Positions 8,822 through 17,464 of a stretch of 40,587 nt of DNA are shown here, in pieces. Both the position numbers and the translations under genes were made by a program. Under the pieces are notes generated by a model. It saw only the letters and a list, made by a program, of their open reading frames with translations. It searched no databases and was not told the origin of the DNA. The DNA comes from Planctomycetota bacterium (lineage in GTDB: Bacteria; Planctomycetota; Phycisphaerae; Phycisphaerales; SM1A02): positions 1 through 40,587 of the forward strand of contig JAQBZO010000017.1 of NCBI GenBank assembly GCA_027622195.1, written 5' to 3'. How positions within the stretch are numbered: position 1 is the stretch's first letter; each line of letters begins with the position of its first letter.

Positions 8822-10279
8822 TTAGTGCGTTCGCACCGTGAGCTGCATCAGCCTTCGTACGTCTGGCGCATGTTCAAGTGACATGATCTCGGCGCGGAGT
8901 CCTTCACAGAGCGGTCGACCGAGCACTCCATCACCCAACGCATGGAACTTGACGGCGATTTCTGATTCGGTCATCGGATCGCGCGGGTCACCCTTGGGAA
9001 CATCCACGCGCACGGTGTGCTTGCTCCCGTTCTTGAGAGTGAGCGTCACGCGACTCGGCTGAAACTTGGGAAAGAGTGCTTCGAACTCTTCGTTCGCCAC
9101 AACCTTGACCATGTCCATGATCGGAAGCAGCGACTTGTCGAGCACGCGCTCTTCACGGAATTGAAGCGGAGTCACCATTCCATCGATGAGTCCAACCGCC
9201 ATGCAATACGGCAGCGAGTGATCCGCAGTCTCCTTGCTATCCGGTCGATACTTGTGTGGATCGCCCAGAATGTCCGCCGCGCGCGCAATCACTTCGACCT
9301 TGATCTCAGTGACATCGGATGGGTTCACATTGTTCTCTTTGACAGCCTTCATCATCGCCGTAAGAGGAGCATGAGACAGAGCCTCAATCGGAAAACTCTT
9401 CATGCCGCAATCGAGAATGCGCCAATGGCACTTTGGGCAGGTGGGCAACGCATCAGTGAGAATCTTGGTGTCAAACTTCGCGGGCTGTCCCTTGTACTGA
9501 ACATGGGAAAAGACCGCGTAAAGCCCCTCTTTGCCATCGATGATGTGCTCGGGTCCTGAGTATCCACGCTGCGCAAGCAGAGCACTCTCAACACCCATGC
9601 GAGTCGCCCACGGATCAACCGTGTTCTTCATGTTGGTGAGCTTGCCAGCAGTCACCGCCCCTGGAGTGAATGTTCGGCTCGCGCTGATGCCAATGGCTTG
9701 CACCATTTGGTCGACTGTCAGTCCAAGGATTTTTCCCGCAGCGATTGGTGCGGCGAATGCGGTCAGCGTCGCATGATGCCAACCGTACTCACGAATGCCT
9801 GGGAGTCCGAACTCGCAGAGGCGCATCTCGACTTCGTACGCGATCGCGGTCGCGAGTAGCAATTCTTTTCCAGAAGAGCCGATCATCTCGGCGATCGCGA
9901 GTGGTCCAGCGATGATGTCGCTGGGATGGCATGGATCCGACTTCCAATAGATATCGTTGTAATCCATCGCGCGAATCATGTGGTTGTTCAAGAATGAAGC
10001 ATCCACCGGATTCGTCTTGAAACCGCTCACGAATGAGGTGCATGGACCGTGGCCCTGATCTCCATGACCGCTCATCGCCTTGTAGTGCGCGAGCAGAATG
10101 TGCGCATCTTCCTGCCCGCTTCCACCGAGCGCGCATCCAATGGAGTCAAACCAGAATCGCTTGCACGCATCAATTACTGCGGGCGACAGATCGTCGGGAG
10201 TGAGGGCACACGCCCACTCAGCGAGGGTGCGCGTGAGATGGTGGACAGTAGCTTTCGTTGGAGTCGCAGTCGCGGACAT
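8822..10279 (-). CDS. MmgE/PrpD family dehydratase (2-methylcitrate/citrate dehydratase-like)
   Basis: This 485-residue protein has the MmgE/PrpD fold throughout: LSPAVIDACKRFWFDSIGCA near the start, the AMDYNDIYW and CHPSDIIAGPLAIAE region, GWHHATLTAFAAPIAAGKIL, and the later CHWRILDCGMKSFPIEAL. PrpD dehydrates 2-methylcitrate to 2-methyl-cis-aconitate and often citrate too; other members act on other substrates or as decarboxylases. GGTGAT lies close before the ATG. It is the last gene of the tricarboxylate operon, after an isocitrate-type dehydrogenase and an aconitase-type hydratase. That context favours a dehydration of citrate, methylcitrate or a homologue, but no PrpC or PrpB of the usual methylcitrate cycle is nearby. 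Confidence 0.88.
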   Translation of the reverse strand: MSATATPTKATVHHLTRTLAEWACALTPDDLSPAVIDACKRFWFDSIGCALGGSGQEDAHILLAHYKAMSGHGDQGHGPCTSFVSGFKTNPVDASFLNNHMIRAMDYNDIYWKSDPCHPSDIIAGPLAIAEMIGSSGKELLLATAIAYEVEMRLCEFGLPGIREYGWHHATLTAFAAPIAAGKILGLTVDQMVQAIGISASRTFTPGAVTAGKLTNMKNTVDPWATRMGVESALLAQRGYSGPEHIIDGKEGLYAVFSHVQYKGQPAKFDTKILTDALPTCPKCHWRILDCGMKSFPIEALSHAPLTAMMKAVKENNVNPSDVTEIKVEVIARAADILGDPHKYRPDSKETADHSLPYCMAVGLIDGMVTPLQFREERVLDKSLLPIMDMVKVVANEEFEALFPKFQPSRVTLTLKNGSKHTVRVDVPKGDPRDPMTESEIAVKFHALGDGVLGRPLCEGLRAEIMSLEHAPDVRRLMQLTVRTH

Positions 10280-10305
10280 ACATCACCTTCTTCCGATGGG
10301 TTCGA

Positions 10306-11496
10306 TCATTGGGACGAGCAGGCACCACACGAGGTCTTTGCACCTTGCACGGCATACGCAGCCACGGCGCGAGCAACATCGAGTGTTGAATCCTTGCCGC
10401 CCATGTCGTAGGTCTTGACCTTGCCTTCAAGAATCACTCGCGAGACAGCCTGTTCAAGGCGATTGGCGCGGTCGGTCTCGCCGAGCCAGTCGAGCATCAT
10501 CTTTGCGGTAAGCAACATCGCATGAGGATTCACCTTGTATTGCCCCGCGTATTTCGGAGCGCTTCCGTGTGTTGGCTCAAAGACAGCGTAGGTGTCGCCA
10601 AGGTTGGCGCTTGGAGCGAATCCAAGACCGCCCACGAGTCCTGCGCAAAGGTCACTCACAATGTCTCCGAACATGTTCTCGGCGACCAGCACTGAGTAAT
10701 CCTGTGGATTCTTGAACATCCACATGCAGATCGCATCGATGTTGGCTTCATCCGCCCAGATCGACGGATACTCCTTCGCGATTTCGCGGAAGACGCGAGT
10801 CATGAGTCCGCCTGTTTCGCGAAGTACGTTGGGCTTCTCGATCAGGGTCACTCGCTTCCGCCCAGTCTTCTTCGCATATTCGAATGCTTGTCGGCAAATG
10901 CTCGCGCAACCTTGCTTACTCACGATGCGAGTGGAAAGAGCGACATTCTCAAGCCCCTTCGCCTTCCACGGCTTCATCTTTGGATTGAGGCAGAGTGCGT
11001 CGTAAACTGACTCGGGAAGGGGTCCAAACTCAACGCCTCCGTAAGAACCTTCGGTGTTCTCTCGGAAAATCACCTGATCGATCGCCACATCATCGGCGAT
11101 CGGATTCGCGATGCGAGTGCCACGGTAATTCAGCGGGTTGCCCTCGTAACTCTTGCAAGGGCGCATGTTCGTATGAAGATTGAACATCTGTCGCATCTTC
11201 ACAATCGGCGAGAAGTAAACAAGTTTCTTGTCGCGCAAGTGTGGCTCGAGTTCGGTGAGCGCGTCATCCTGAGGCTTGCTCGTGATCGCTCCGAAGAGAC
11301 CACACGTCGTGTTCTTCAACACCTCGACGGTGCGGTCGGGCAGTGCATTGCCCTCCTTGCACCAGAACTCCCACCCAATGTCGCAGTGGACGTACTCGGC
11401 GTCGACCTTCATTTCATCCAGGACGATTCGTGCCGCCTCCATGACATCATTGCCGATTCCATCTCCGGGCATCCACGCGATTTTGTACTTCGACAC
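10306..11496 (-). CDS. Isocitrate/isopropylmalate-type NAD(P) dehydrogenase
   Basis: This 396-residue enzyme belongs to the beta-decarboxylating dehydrogenases that oxidise isocitrate, homoisocitrate, isopropylmalate or tartrate. Visible are the N-terminal PGDGIGNDV, the substrate loop IFRENTEGSYGG (R-E-N-T-E-G, as in isocitrate/homoisocitrate enzymes rather than the isopropylmalate form), the metal-binding DAICMWMF and NMFGDIVSDL, and the cofactor-loop EPTHGSAPKYAG. The His-Gly-Ser-Ala pattern fits NAD use, a family rule of thumb. The tail ends in CGACSSQ, which is unusual. The start is GTG with a good AAAGGAG at 11504-11510 on this strand. It lies between the aconitase and the PrpD-like gene, so its substrate is most likely isocitrate or a homologue. 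Confidence 0.87.
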   Translation of the reverse strand: MSKYKIAWMPGDGIGNDVMEAARIVLDEMKVDAEYVHCDIGWEFWCKEGNALPDRTVEVLKNTTCGLFGAITSKPQDDALTELEPHLRDKKLVYFSPIVKMRQMFNLHTNMRPCKSYEGNPLNYRGTRIANPIADDVAIDQVIFRENTEGSYGGVEFGPLPESVYDALCLNPKMKPWKAKGLENVALSTRIVSKQGCASICRQAFEYAKKTGRKRVTLIEKPNVLRETGGLMTRVFREIAKEYPSIWADEANIDAICMWMFKNPQDYSVLVAENMFGDIVSDLCAGLVGGLGFAPSANLGDTYAVFEPTHGSAPKYAGQYKVNPHAMLLTAKMMLDWLGETDRANRLEQAVSRVILEGKVKTYDMGGKDSTLDVARAVAAYAVQGAKTSCGACSSQ

Positions 11497-11503
11497 GATC
11501 CAA

Positions 11504-11510
11504 CTCCTTT
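11504..11510 (-). promoter_or_regulatory. Ribosome binding site for the GTG-started dehydrogenase gene
   Basis: AAAGGAG on the minus strand lies seven bases before the GTG at 11496. It is the best Shine-Dalgarno match noticed in the operon and decides this non-ATG start. Confidence 0.7.
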
Positions 11511-11547
11511 GAAGAGGGAAACGAGGAAAAAAGTCTGGCGAGACAGT

Positions 11548-13551
11548 CTACACGCTCATCGACTTGAGTCGTGATTGAATCACCGCCTCAGCTCCGCCGG
11601 CGACGATGAGTTCTTGGGCCACGGGAGAGAGTGGAGTGAATGGATACATCGTCCCCCTCCAGTCGATTGTGCCGCTGGAGAAGTCGATGGCGATGGATCC
11701 AACATCCACGGTTGGAGCGCGGGCAACGGACTTCGTGTGCGATTGAAGCGCGTCCACGAACTGGGGCGAGTCAAAGACGAGGAATCCATTGTTGAATGCA
11801 TTGCGCTTGTAGGTTTCGCTGAAACTCCCCGCAATGACGCATGGAATCCCGAAATACTTCAGCGCCGTCGCTGCTTGTTCGCGGCTTGAACCCGTTCCGA
11901 AGTTGTATCCACCGACGACGATGTCTCCGCAGTGCGCGTGGGAGTGGAACGATCCATCGTAATTCTCGAACACAACGCTCGCCATTTCAGCGGGCGCCAG
12001 CGCGTCGTTGTACGTGTGCTTCCCCGCGAAGATGCCATCCGTATTCATGTTGTTCTTGTCCATGAAGAGGGCGCGGCCACTGAGTGATTGTGGGAATCCG
12101 TCAATGATCCGTACCGCCGAGGCGGTCGCCTTTGTGGGCGCATTTCTCTGGATCGATATGCGAGGAGTGGAATCGACGAACGCGGTGGGCGAACAGATCG
12201 AACCGCGAAGCGCGCTCGCTGCAACGACTGCTGGAGACCCGAGGTACACGAGTCCAAGTTTGTCGCCCATGCGCCCCTGAAAATTGCGATTCGTCGAACT
12301 GATGCCCGTCTCTCCTGCTTGAATGAGACCCGCTCCAAGTCCGATGCATGTGCCACATCCCGCGGGAAGAATCGTCGCTCCGCAGTCGATGATCTCTTGC
12401 CAATAGCCGAGTTTTTCAGCCTCGGCGCGCACTTCTGCGCTCGCCGGTGCGACGAAGAACTCGACCCCTGCGGCGATTTTCTTCCCCTTCACGACCTGTG
12501 CAGCGGCGGCAATGTCTTCCAGTCGCCCATTCACGCACGACATCAACCACGCCTTTTGAATCTTGATTTCTTTCGCCTCGATGGCTGGAAGAGATGACAT
12601 CACTTTGACATCATTTGGACCAGAGACATGCGGAATCACAGAGGCAAGGTCGAGCGAGAGCTCCACGGCGTAGTGAGCGCCCAAGTCAGCGGTCATTTCA
12701 TGGCGCGCATTCCACCACTGCGCGACTTCTCGGCGCGAGTACTGACCGAGAGATCCTGCGCGGCGTGTGCCTGGACGATGTCCGCTCGCAAAAACATCCG
12801 CCCTCGAATCAAGGTAGGCGCGCAAATGCTCGTCGAATGGAAACACTCCCGCGAGGGCACCCCACTCGGTTGACATATTCGAAATCGACATGCGCGCCGA
12901 TACGGAGAGACTCGCTACACCCGATCCTGTGAACTCGACGGCGTGATTAAGCACCTCATCGTTGGCGAACAATCCGCAGAGCGCGACGATGACATCCTTG
13001 CCAGTGACGCCTGGAGCAAGTGCACCAGTGAGTTCGACTCGCGCAACGGGTGGAACTTGCCACCATGTTGTTCCTGTTGCCCAGATACCTGCGGCATCAG
13101 TGCGCACGACGGGCGTCCCGAGGGCACACAGTGCGCCGTACAGATTCGAGTGCGAATCGCTGCCCACCACCATCGATCCTGGAATCACATACCCCTGCTC
13201 CACCATGACTTGGTGCGAAATGCCCGTTCCCGCGGGGTAATAATCAACGCCATGCAAGGCGGCGAATGCTTCAATCTTCGCATATTTCCCTAGGTTTTCA
13301 GGAGTGACATTCTGAATGTCATGATCGATCGCAAACACGGGTTGACTTGGAATCGCAATCTTCGTCGCTCCAATGGACTTGAACTTTGGAATCACGGCAC
13401 CCGTGTTGTCGTGTGTCATGACATGTCGTGGACGAATCATGACGAATTCGCCTGAGCGAACACAGGCGCCCGCGGCAAGTCCATCCGTCCAGCGTGCGAC
13501 GAGTTTTTCAATCAGGGTCAGTGGTGGGTGGGACATGTCACTCAATCTCAT
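11548..13551 (-). CDS. Aconitase/homoaconitase-type hydratase, LeuC and LeuD parts in one chain
   Basis: This 667-residue protein joins a LeuC-like catalytic part (about 1-470) and a LeuD-like swivel part (about 490-650) in one chain. The [4Fe-4S] ligands are Cys339 in MSCVNGR, Cys399 and Cys402 in AGCGTCIGL, with the usual spacing. DSHSNLYGALCALGTPV matches the conserved G-x-D-S-H region. The swivel domain has GDIVVGGYNFGTGSSREQAA. At this size it resembles LeuC-type aconitases and fungal homoaconitase more than AcnA or AcnB. It should interconvert citrate and isocitrate or homologous acids. A second in-frame ATG lies at 13536. The upstream HD gene ends 9 nt before the start. Confidence 0.88.
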   Translation of the reverse strand: MRLSDMSHPPLTLIEKLVARWTDGLAAGACVRSGEFVMIRPRHVMTHDNTGAVIPKFKSIGATKIAIPSQPVFAIDHDIQNVTPENLGKYAKIEAFAALHGVDYYPAGTGISHQVMVEQGYVIPGSMVVGSDSHSNLYGALCALGTPVVRTDAAGIWATGTTWWQVPPVARVELTGALAPGVTGKDVIVALCGLFANDEVLNHAVEFTGSGVASLSVSARMSISNMSTEWGALAGVFPFDEHLRAYLDSRADVFASGHRPGTRRAGSLGQYSRREVAQWWNARHEMTADLGAHYAVELSLDLASVIPHVSGPNDVKVMSSLPAIEAKEIKIQKAWLMSCVNGRLEDIAAAAQVVKGKKIAAGVEFFVAPASAEVRAEAEKLGYWQEIIDCGATILPAGCGTCIGLGAGLIQAGETGISSTNRNFQGRMGDKLGLVYLGSPAVVAASALRGSICSPTAFVDSTPRISIQRNAPTKATASAVRIIDGFPQSLSGRALFMDKNNMNTDGIFAGKHTYNDALAPAEMASVVFENYDGSFHSHAHCGDIVVGGYNFGTGSSREQAATALKYFGIPCVIAGSFSETYKRNAFNNGFLVFDSPQFVDALQSHTKSVARAPTVDVGSIAIDFSSGTIDWRGTMYPFTPLSPVAQELIVAGGAEAVIQSRLKSMSV

Positions 13552-13560
13552 TCGTGGAGG

Positions 13561-14136
13561 TTACTTCGCGCGCTTGCCAAGGAACTTCGCAATGTCGAAA
13601 TCAACAAAGTCGGCGTGATGGAAGATGATCGATTCAATCGTGCGGTCTGCCTTGTCTCCCTCATGGCTATGTGTTGCGATGATGTGCATCACGCTTCCTG
13701 GGAGCCCATGCTTGAACGCGAGCGCCACGCCAGAGAATGGATGGCGCACCAACTCTCCAAACTCTCCCTTGATCACGCGCCCCGACGAATCCTTGTCAAA
13801 CTCGAGCATCTTTCCCACATCCGCGAGGAGAGCTCCCGCGACGAGTGCATCATGGTCGACAGGGATTCGATCGCCAAAAGTCTCGTTCAACACCTTCTCA
13901 ATCGCGATGCACTGCCGAACACATGAGTTCAAGTGCTCGACGAACCGAAGGTCAATCTTTCCCGCGAGCAAGGTGAATGGAATGGCTCTGATTTCATCGA
14001 AAGTCCACCCCTTCCCGCCGCATCCAGTCGAGAGGGCCTCGCTCCAGACGGCGGCGACTTGATCGCGCATCGTGGCACAGCGAATCGATTGAATGTCGGG
14101 GAAGAGTTCGGCGATTTGGAGTGTGGTGTAGGGCAT
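13561..14136 (-). CDS. HD-domain protein with the diagnostic His replaced
   Basis: This roughly 191-residue protein has the helical pattern of HD phosphohydrolases: His in RFVEHLNSC, the core LVAGALLADVGKMLE, then RHPFSG, IIATHSHEGD and HHADFVDFD. The core normally reads L-L-H-D-(I/V)-G-K; here the His is Ala while the Asp remains, so metal binding and catalysis may be altered. The start is uncertain: I use ATG at 14136, but a GTG at 14172 in frame would overlap the previous gene by seven bases. It sits in the middle of the tricarboxylate operon between the citryl-CoA lyase fusion and the aconitase. A regulatory or repair role for the operon's enzymes is a guess. Confidence 0.72.
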   Translation of the reverse strand: MPYTTLQIAELFPDIQSIRCATMRDQVAAVWSEALSTGCGGKGWTFDEIRAIPFTLLAGKIDLRFVEHLNSCVRQCIAIEKVLNETFGDRIPVDHDALVAGALLADVGKMLEFDKDSSGRVIKGEFGELVRHPFSGVALAFKHGLPGSVMHIIATHSHEGDKADRTIESIIFHHADFVDFDIAKFLGKRAK

Positions 14137-14165
14137 GGCAATATCGATTTCAAGAATGAACTGAC

Positions 14166-15878
14166 TCAACACTTTGGCGCATCAAGGATGGGACCGTCAT
14201 AGGCGTGGCGCACGGGATCAATCCGGCGCATCGGCTTCTCACGCGATTTCTCTTCGAGAACATGCGCGATCAGTCCAGGCGTGCGCGCGATCATGAAAAT
14301 CCCATTGAACATGGCAGGATCAAGGTCGAGGTCGGCGAGGATAGATCCGATCGCGCCGTCAACATTGATGGGAAGTGGTTTGCCTGTCGAGGCGAATGCT
14401 CTCTCGAGAGCGCGTGCGGCGGCCATGTGTGCGCCGTTGACTCCCGCTTCCGTTGCAAGTTCAAAGAGTCTTGGCGTTCGCGGATCCTTGGTGTGAATGC
14501 GGTGACCGAATCCGCTGAATCGATCGCCGCGTCCCTTGAAATCAGCCATCGTTGCAGCAGCAGCAGCGTCGAGCGTCACTCCTTCACGCTTTGATCTCGC
14601 AATAATGTCGGCGAGTTGACGAGCACAATCCTCAATCGCGCCGCCGTGATGACGGTTAATCGACATGATCCCCGCGGCGACGCTCGCACTCAGCGTTGCT
14701 CCCGTGGATGCAACTGTGCGCGCAGCAAGACAACTCGGAGGCGTTGCGCCGTGATCAATGCTCGACACCAAAATGGCATCCATGAGTCGACCCACGCTTG
14801 GGCTGGGCAATGCACCCGACAAGATGAGAAAAACTGCGGATCCAAACGTGGCCGATCCCATCAACGATGCGATCTCGTGCCCGCGCACGGCAACACGATT
14901 GGGTTCGATCTGCGTTACTCCCGTCATCCACACTGCATCTCGTTCTGTTTGACTCATGAGACTTCGTCCTCCATGTTTTCGAAGCGTTTCAACGACTGCT
15001 GCGGGGAGATCTCCGAATCCGTCGACGACGCGCGCGCCTGCGTTTCGGAGGGCCTCCACCTTGCCCGCGTGTGTGCCGCGTCCACCTTCAATGATCGCGC
15101 CTGCGTGGCTGAACCGAGTGCCTTCCTTCGCTGCTTTCCCGCCGACATAGGCGATGACGGGCTTGGTCACCTTGCCAGAGACGATGAGTTCGGCGAGTTC
15201 TTCTTCTTGCGAGGATCCGATTTCACCGAAGACGACGATCGCATCGGTTTGAGGATCGCTTTCAAAAAGCAACGCCGCTTCTGGAATGCGCACACCCAAG
15301 ACTGCATCGCCACCCACATGGACAATCGATGAGATGCGCACCCCCGCTTGTCCAAGGTAGTAGCCGGTGGAACTACTCATGCCACCCGAACGCGAAATGA
15401 TGCCGACGCCTGTTGGAGCAGGAGGCTTGAACCATTGGCGCGCTGATTCTGCTCGTCCGCCCAACATTCCGACGACCGCTTTTCCTGGACTGAGCGCGCC
15501 GAGCGTATTGGGGCCGAGAAACTCTGCGCCACACTCTTTCGCTCGTTCTGCAATCGCCATCGCGTCCCATACAGGAATGCGATCGGCGACGAGAACCACC
15601 AACTTGACTCCCGCATTCATGGCGTCGATGGCGGCATCGCGCACCGTTTTCGCGGGGACGAAAAGCACTGAAACATCGATCGTTCCAACATGCTTCATCG
15701 CGTCCGCGACTGAGTCGAACACTGGAATGCCGCAGACCACTTGTCCGCCGCGACCTGGTGTGACTCCTGCCACCACTTGCGTTCCATAATCGAGCATGAG
15801 TCGCGTGCGCGCTTGTCCTTCACGACCAGTGATCCCCTGCACACACACGCGCTTTTCTCGGTCAATGAGGATGCTCAT
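14166..15878 (-). CDS. SucD-like CoA-ligase fused to a citryl-CoA lyase (ATP-citrate lyase alpha-like)
   Basis: This 570-residue fusion has a succinyl-CoA synthetase alpha-like half (about 1-300) with an N-terminal CoA-binding Rossmann domain (VCVQGITGREGQ) and the phospho-histidine motif SHAGAIIEGGRGT (His258). The second half (about 310-570) is of the citrate synthase fold: His376 in DHGATPPS, His459 in GFGHRIHTKDPR and Asp507 in NVDGAIG, the three residues needed for catalysis. Together with the SucC-like gene upstream, it should activate citrate (or an analogue) with ATP and CoA and split the thioester to acetyl-CoA and oxaloacetate, or run backwards. The phospho-His motif looks SucD-like rather than like canonical AclA. 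I start at MSILIDREK, whose ATG overlaps the upstream TGA (ATGA). Confidence 0.86.
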   Translation of the reverse strand: MSILIDREKRVCVQGITGREGQARTRLMLDYGTQVVAGVTPGRGGQVVCGIPVFDSVADAMKHVGTIDVSVLFVPAKTVRDAAIDAMNAGVKLVVLVADRIPVWDAMAIAERAKECGAEFLGPNTLGALSPGKAVVGMLGGRAESARQWFKPPAPTGVGIISRSGGMSSSTGYYLGQAGVRISSIVHVGGDAVLGVRIPEAALLFESDPQTDAIVVFGEIGSSQEEELAELIVSGKVTKPVIAYVGGKAAKEGTRFSHAGAIIEGGRGTHAGKVEALRNAGARVVDGFGDLPAAVVETLRKHGGRSLMSQTERDAVWMTGVTQIEPNRVAVRGHEIASLMGSATFGSAVFLILSGALPSPSVGRLMDAILVSSIDHGATPPSCLAARTVASTGATLSASVAAGIMSINRHHGGAIEDCARQLADIIARSKREGVTLDAAAAATMADFKGRGDRFSGFGHRIHTKDPRTPRLFELATEAGVNGAHMAAARALERAFASTGKPLPINVDGAIGSILADLDLDPAMFNGIFMIARTPGLIAHVLEEKSREKPMRRIDPVRHAYDGPILDAPKC

Positions 15879-17434
15879 CGTGCGGATCCCTTCGCCATCG
15901 TCATCGCCATCGTTGCGCACGCTGCATCGAGTCCGGGAATATCGAGTTCGACGAAGAGTCCGTCGCAACCGATCGCTCTGCACTCGACTTCGCAGGCGAT
16001 GAGTTCGCTGTCTTTCGCGGCGAATGCTGTTTCATCGACCGTTCGTGTCGGTCTCCCTGCATCATCGATGAGAAGCCCACTCGCATGAGCGCAGATCACG
16101 GATGCGTTTTTTCTCCAGAGGGATGGATCAATCCACACACGACCTCCAGAAATTGGAAGAGAGACCGCATCTTCGCGTCCAACGAATGACGGACGCCTCG
16201 GCGCGCGCGGTTGCCACTGCGCCTTCGCTTCGTCGGAGAGTTGCCCGAATCGATGTGCAATCGCAGCAGGAGGATCACTCTTGCCGTATCCCTCGACGGT
16301 CGCGCGAAGTCCCTTGGCGCACTCGTGCAAAACTGAGATGGCGCGCTCTTCGCCGTTCCCACCCAGTCGAATGACCGCTGGGATGTCGAGATCGAGTTCC
16401 CAAAACGCTTTCGCCAACCCATAGGCCGACCAAAACTGTTCTTGGTTTGCAACTCCTGATCCTGATCCGAAGTAGCCGCAAAGGCCGGGTTGGCTCAATA
16501 TCACTCTCGATGCTCGGTAGACCTTGGCCGCGGATGGATTGCCGCTCGTGTCGGTGAAATCGGCGATGGTGAAGCGCTCGGCGACGAGTGCGTCCATCGA
16601 CATCATCGATCCTCCACCGCCAGCACCGTGGAATCCTGCGAGTCCCCGCGTTGCATCATTCGCGACTGTGGCGAGCTGCGCAAAATAAAATGTGCCTCGG
16701 TGGTCTGCCTGTTCGACGGCGTACGCGACCTTTTCGAGTGCCGTGGGAGGATGATCAAACTCGCGTGCGATTTCGATGCCGAGTTCTGGCTGGCGAAAGA
16801 CCGCGTAGTCGTCGATCGTCATTCGGCAATCGGCGGCGACGACTCGTCCGTCCGCAAGAATCGCGAGCGGATTGATCTCAACGCTGCGTGCGTCGTACGT
16901 GCGGGCGATGGAAAACACGGTCTCCACAACTTTCGCCACACCTTGCGCGGCCGAACTCGTGAGTTCCAATTTGGCGATCGCCTCGGACAAGAGTGCGCGG
17001 TCCGGACCAGATGAAACGCTGCACGGAATGCGAGACACTGATGCGGCGCGTTCTTCGATTCCTGTGCCTCCCGATGCGGCGAGCAACATCACTGGTGCGC
17101 GTGCTCGGTCGTCAATTGAAAAGGAGAGAAAGAGTTCTTTGACGAATGAGATCTTCTCTTCCACGATCACCGATTCCACTGGAAACTGCCCGACCATCAT
17201 GCCGAGCATGCGCGTGGCGGCGTCTCCTGCTTCTTTCGGATTCTTGGCGAAGCAGACTCCCCCCATCGCTGCGCGCCCAGTCGTCCACGCTTGAATCTTG
17301 ACCACTGTTTCACATCCAAGCGACGCGGCGACTTCGCATGCCTGCGCCGGCGAATGCGCTGGGCCTCCGCGCGGGATCACGATGCCGTGCTTTGCGAGAA
17401 GTGCCTTGCCCTGAAACTCGTGAAGTCGCGCCAT
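15875..17434 (-). CDS. SucC-like ATP-grasp subunit with a C-terminal extension (ATP-citrate lyase beta-like)
   Basis: This 519-residue protein opens with LHEFQGKALLAKHGIVIPRG, the typical start of the ATP-grasp domain of succinyl-CoA synthetase beta and ATP-citrate lyase. SVEINPLAILADGRVVAADCR is the metal-binding end of that domain. The ligase part follows with DTSGNPSAAKVYRASRVILS and AVIRLGGNGEERAISVL. The chain is about 120 residues longer than SucC; the extra part (about 400-519) contains Cys481, Cys485 and Cys490 (C-x3-C-x4-C) in a hydrophobic setting and I do not recognise it. It is the first gene of the operon and pairs with the fusion downstream. Thirty bases separate it from the DUF4139 gene upstream on the same strand. 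Confidence 0.85.
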   Translation of the reverse strand: MARLHEFQGKALLAKHGIVIPRGGPAHSPAQACEVAASLGCETVVKIQAWTTGRAAMGGVCFAKNPKEAGDAATRMLGMMVGQFPVESVIVEEKISFVKELFLSFSIDDRARAPVMLLAASGGTGIEERAASVSRIPCSVSSGPDRALLSEAIAKLELTSSAAQGVAKVVETVFSIARTYDARSVEINPLAILADGRVVAADCRMTIDDYAVFRQPELGIEIAREFDHPPTALEKVAYAVEQADHRGTFYFAQLATVANDATRGLAGFHGAGGGGSMMSMDALVAERFTIADFTDTSGNPSAAKVYRASRVILSQPGLCGYFGSGSGVANQEQFWSAYGLAKAFWELDLDIPAVIRLGGNGEERAISVLHECAKGLRATVEGYGKSDPPAAIAHRFGQLSDEAKAQWQPRAPRRPSFVGREDAVSLPISGGRVWIDPSLWRKNASVICAHASGLLIDDAGRPTRTVDETAFAAKDSELIACEVECRAIGCDGLFVELDIPGLDAACATMAMTMAKGSAR

Positions 17435-17464
17435 AGTGGGGCAAGGATTGTAAGCGGTGAAGAG

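Noticed and set aside
15879-15983. A 35-residue Arg-rich extension before the SucD-like protein
   Set aside because: The natural start MSILIDREK overlaps the upstream stop in an ATGA junction, and the extension is antisense-like and basic without similarity to SucD.
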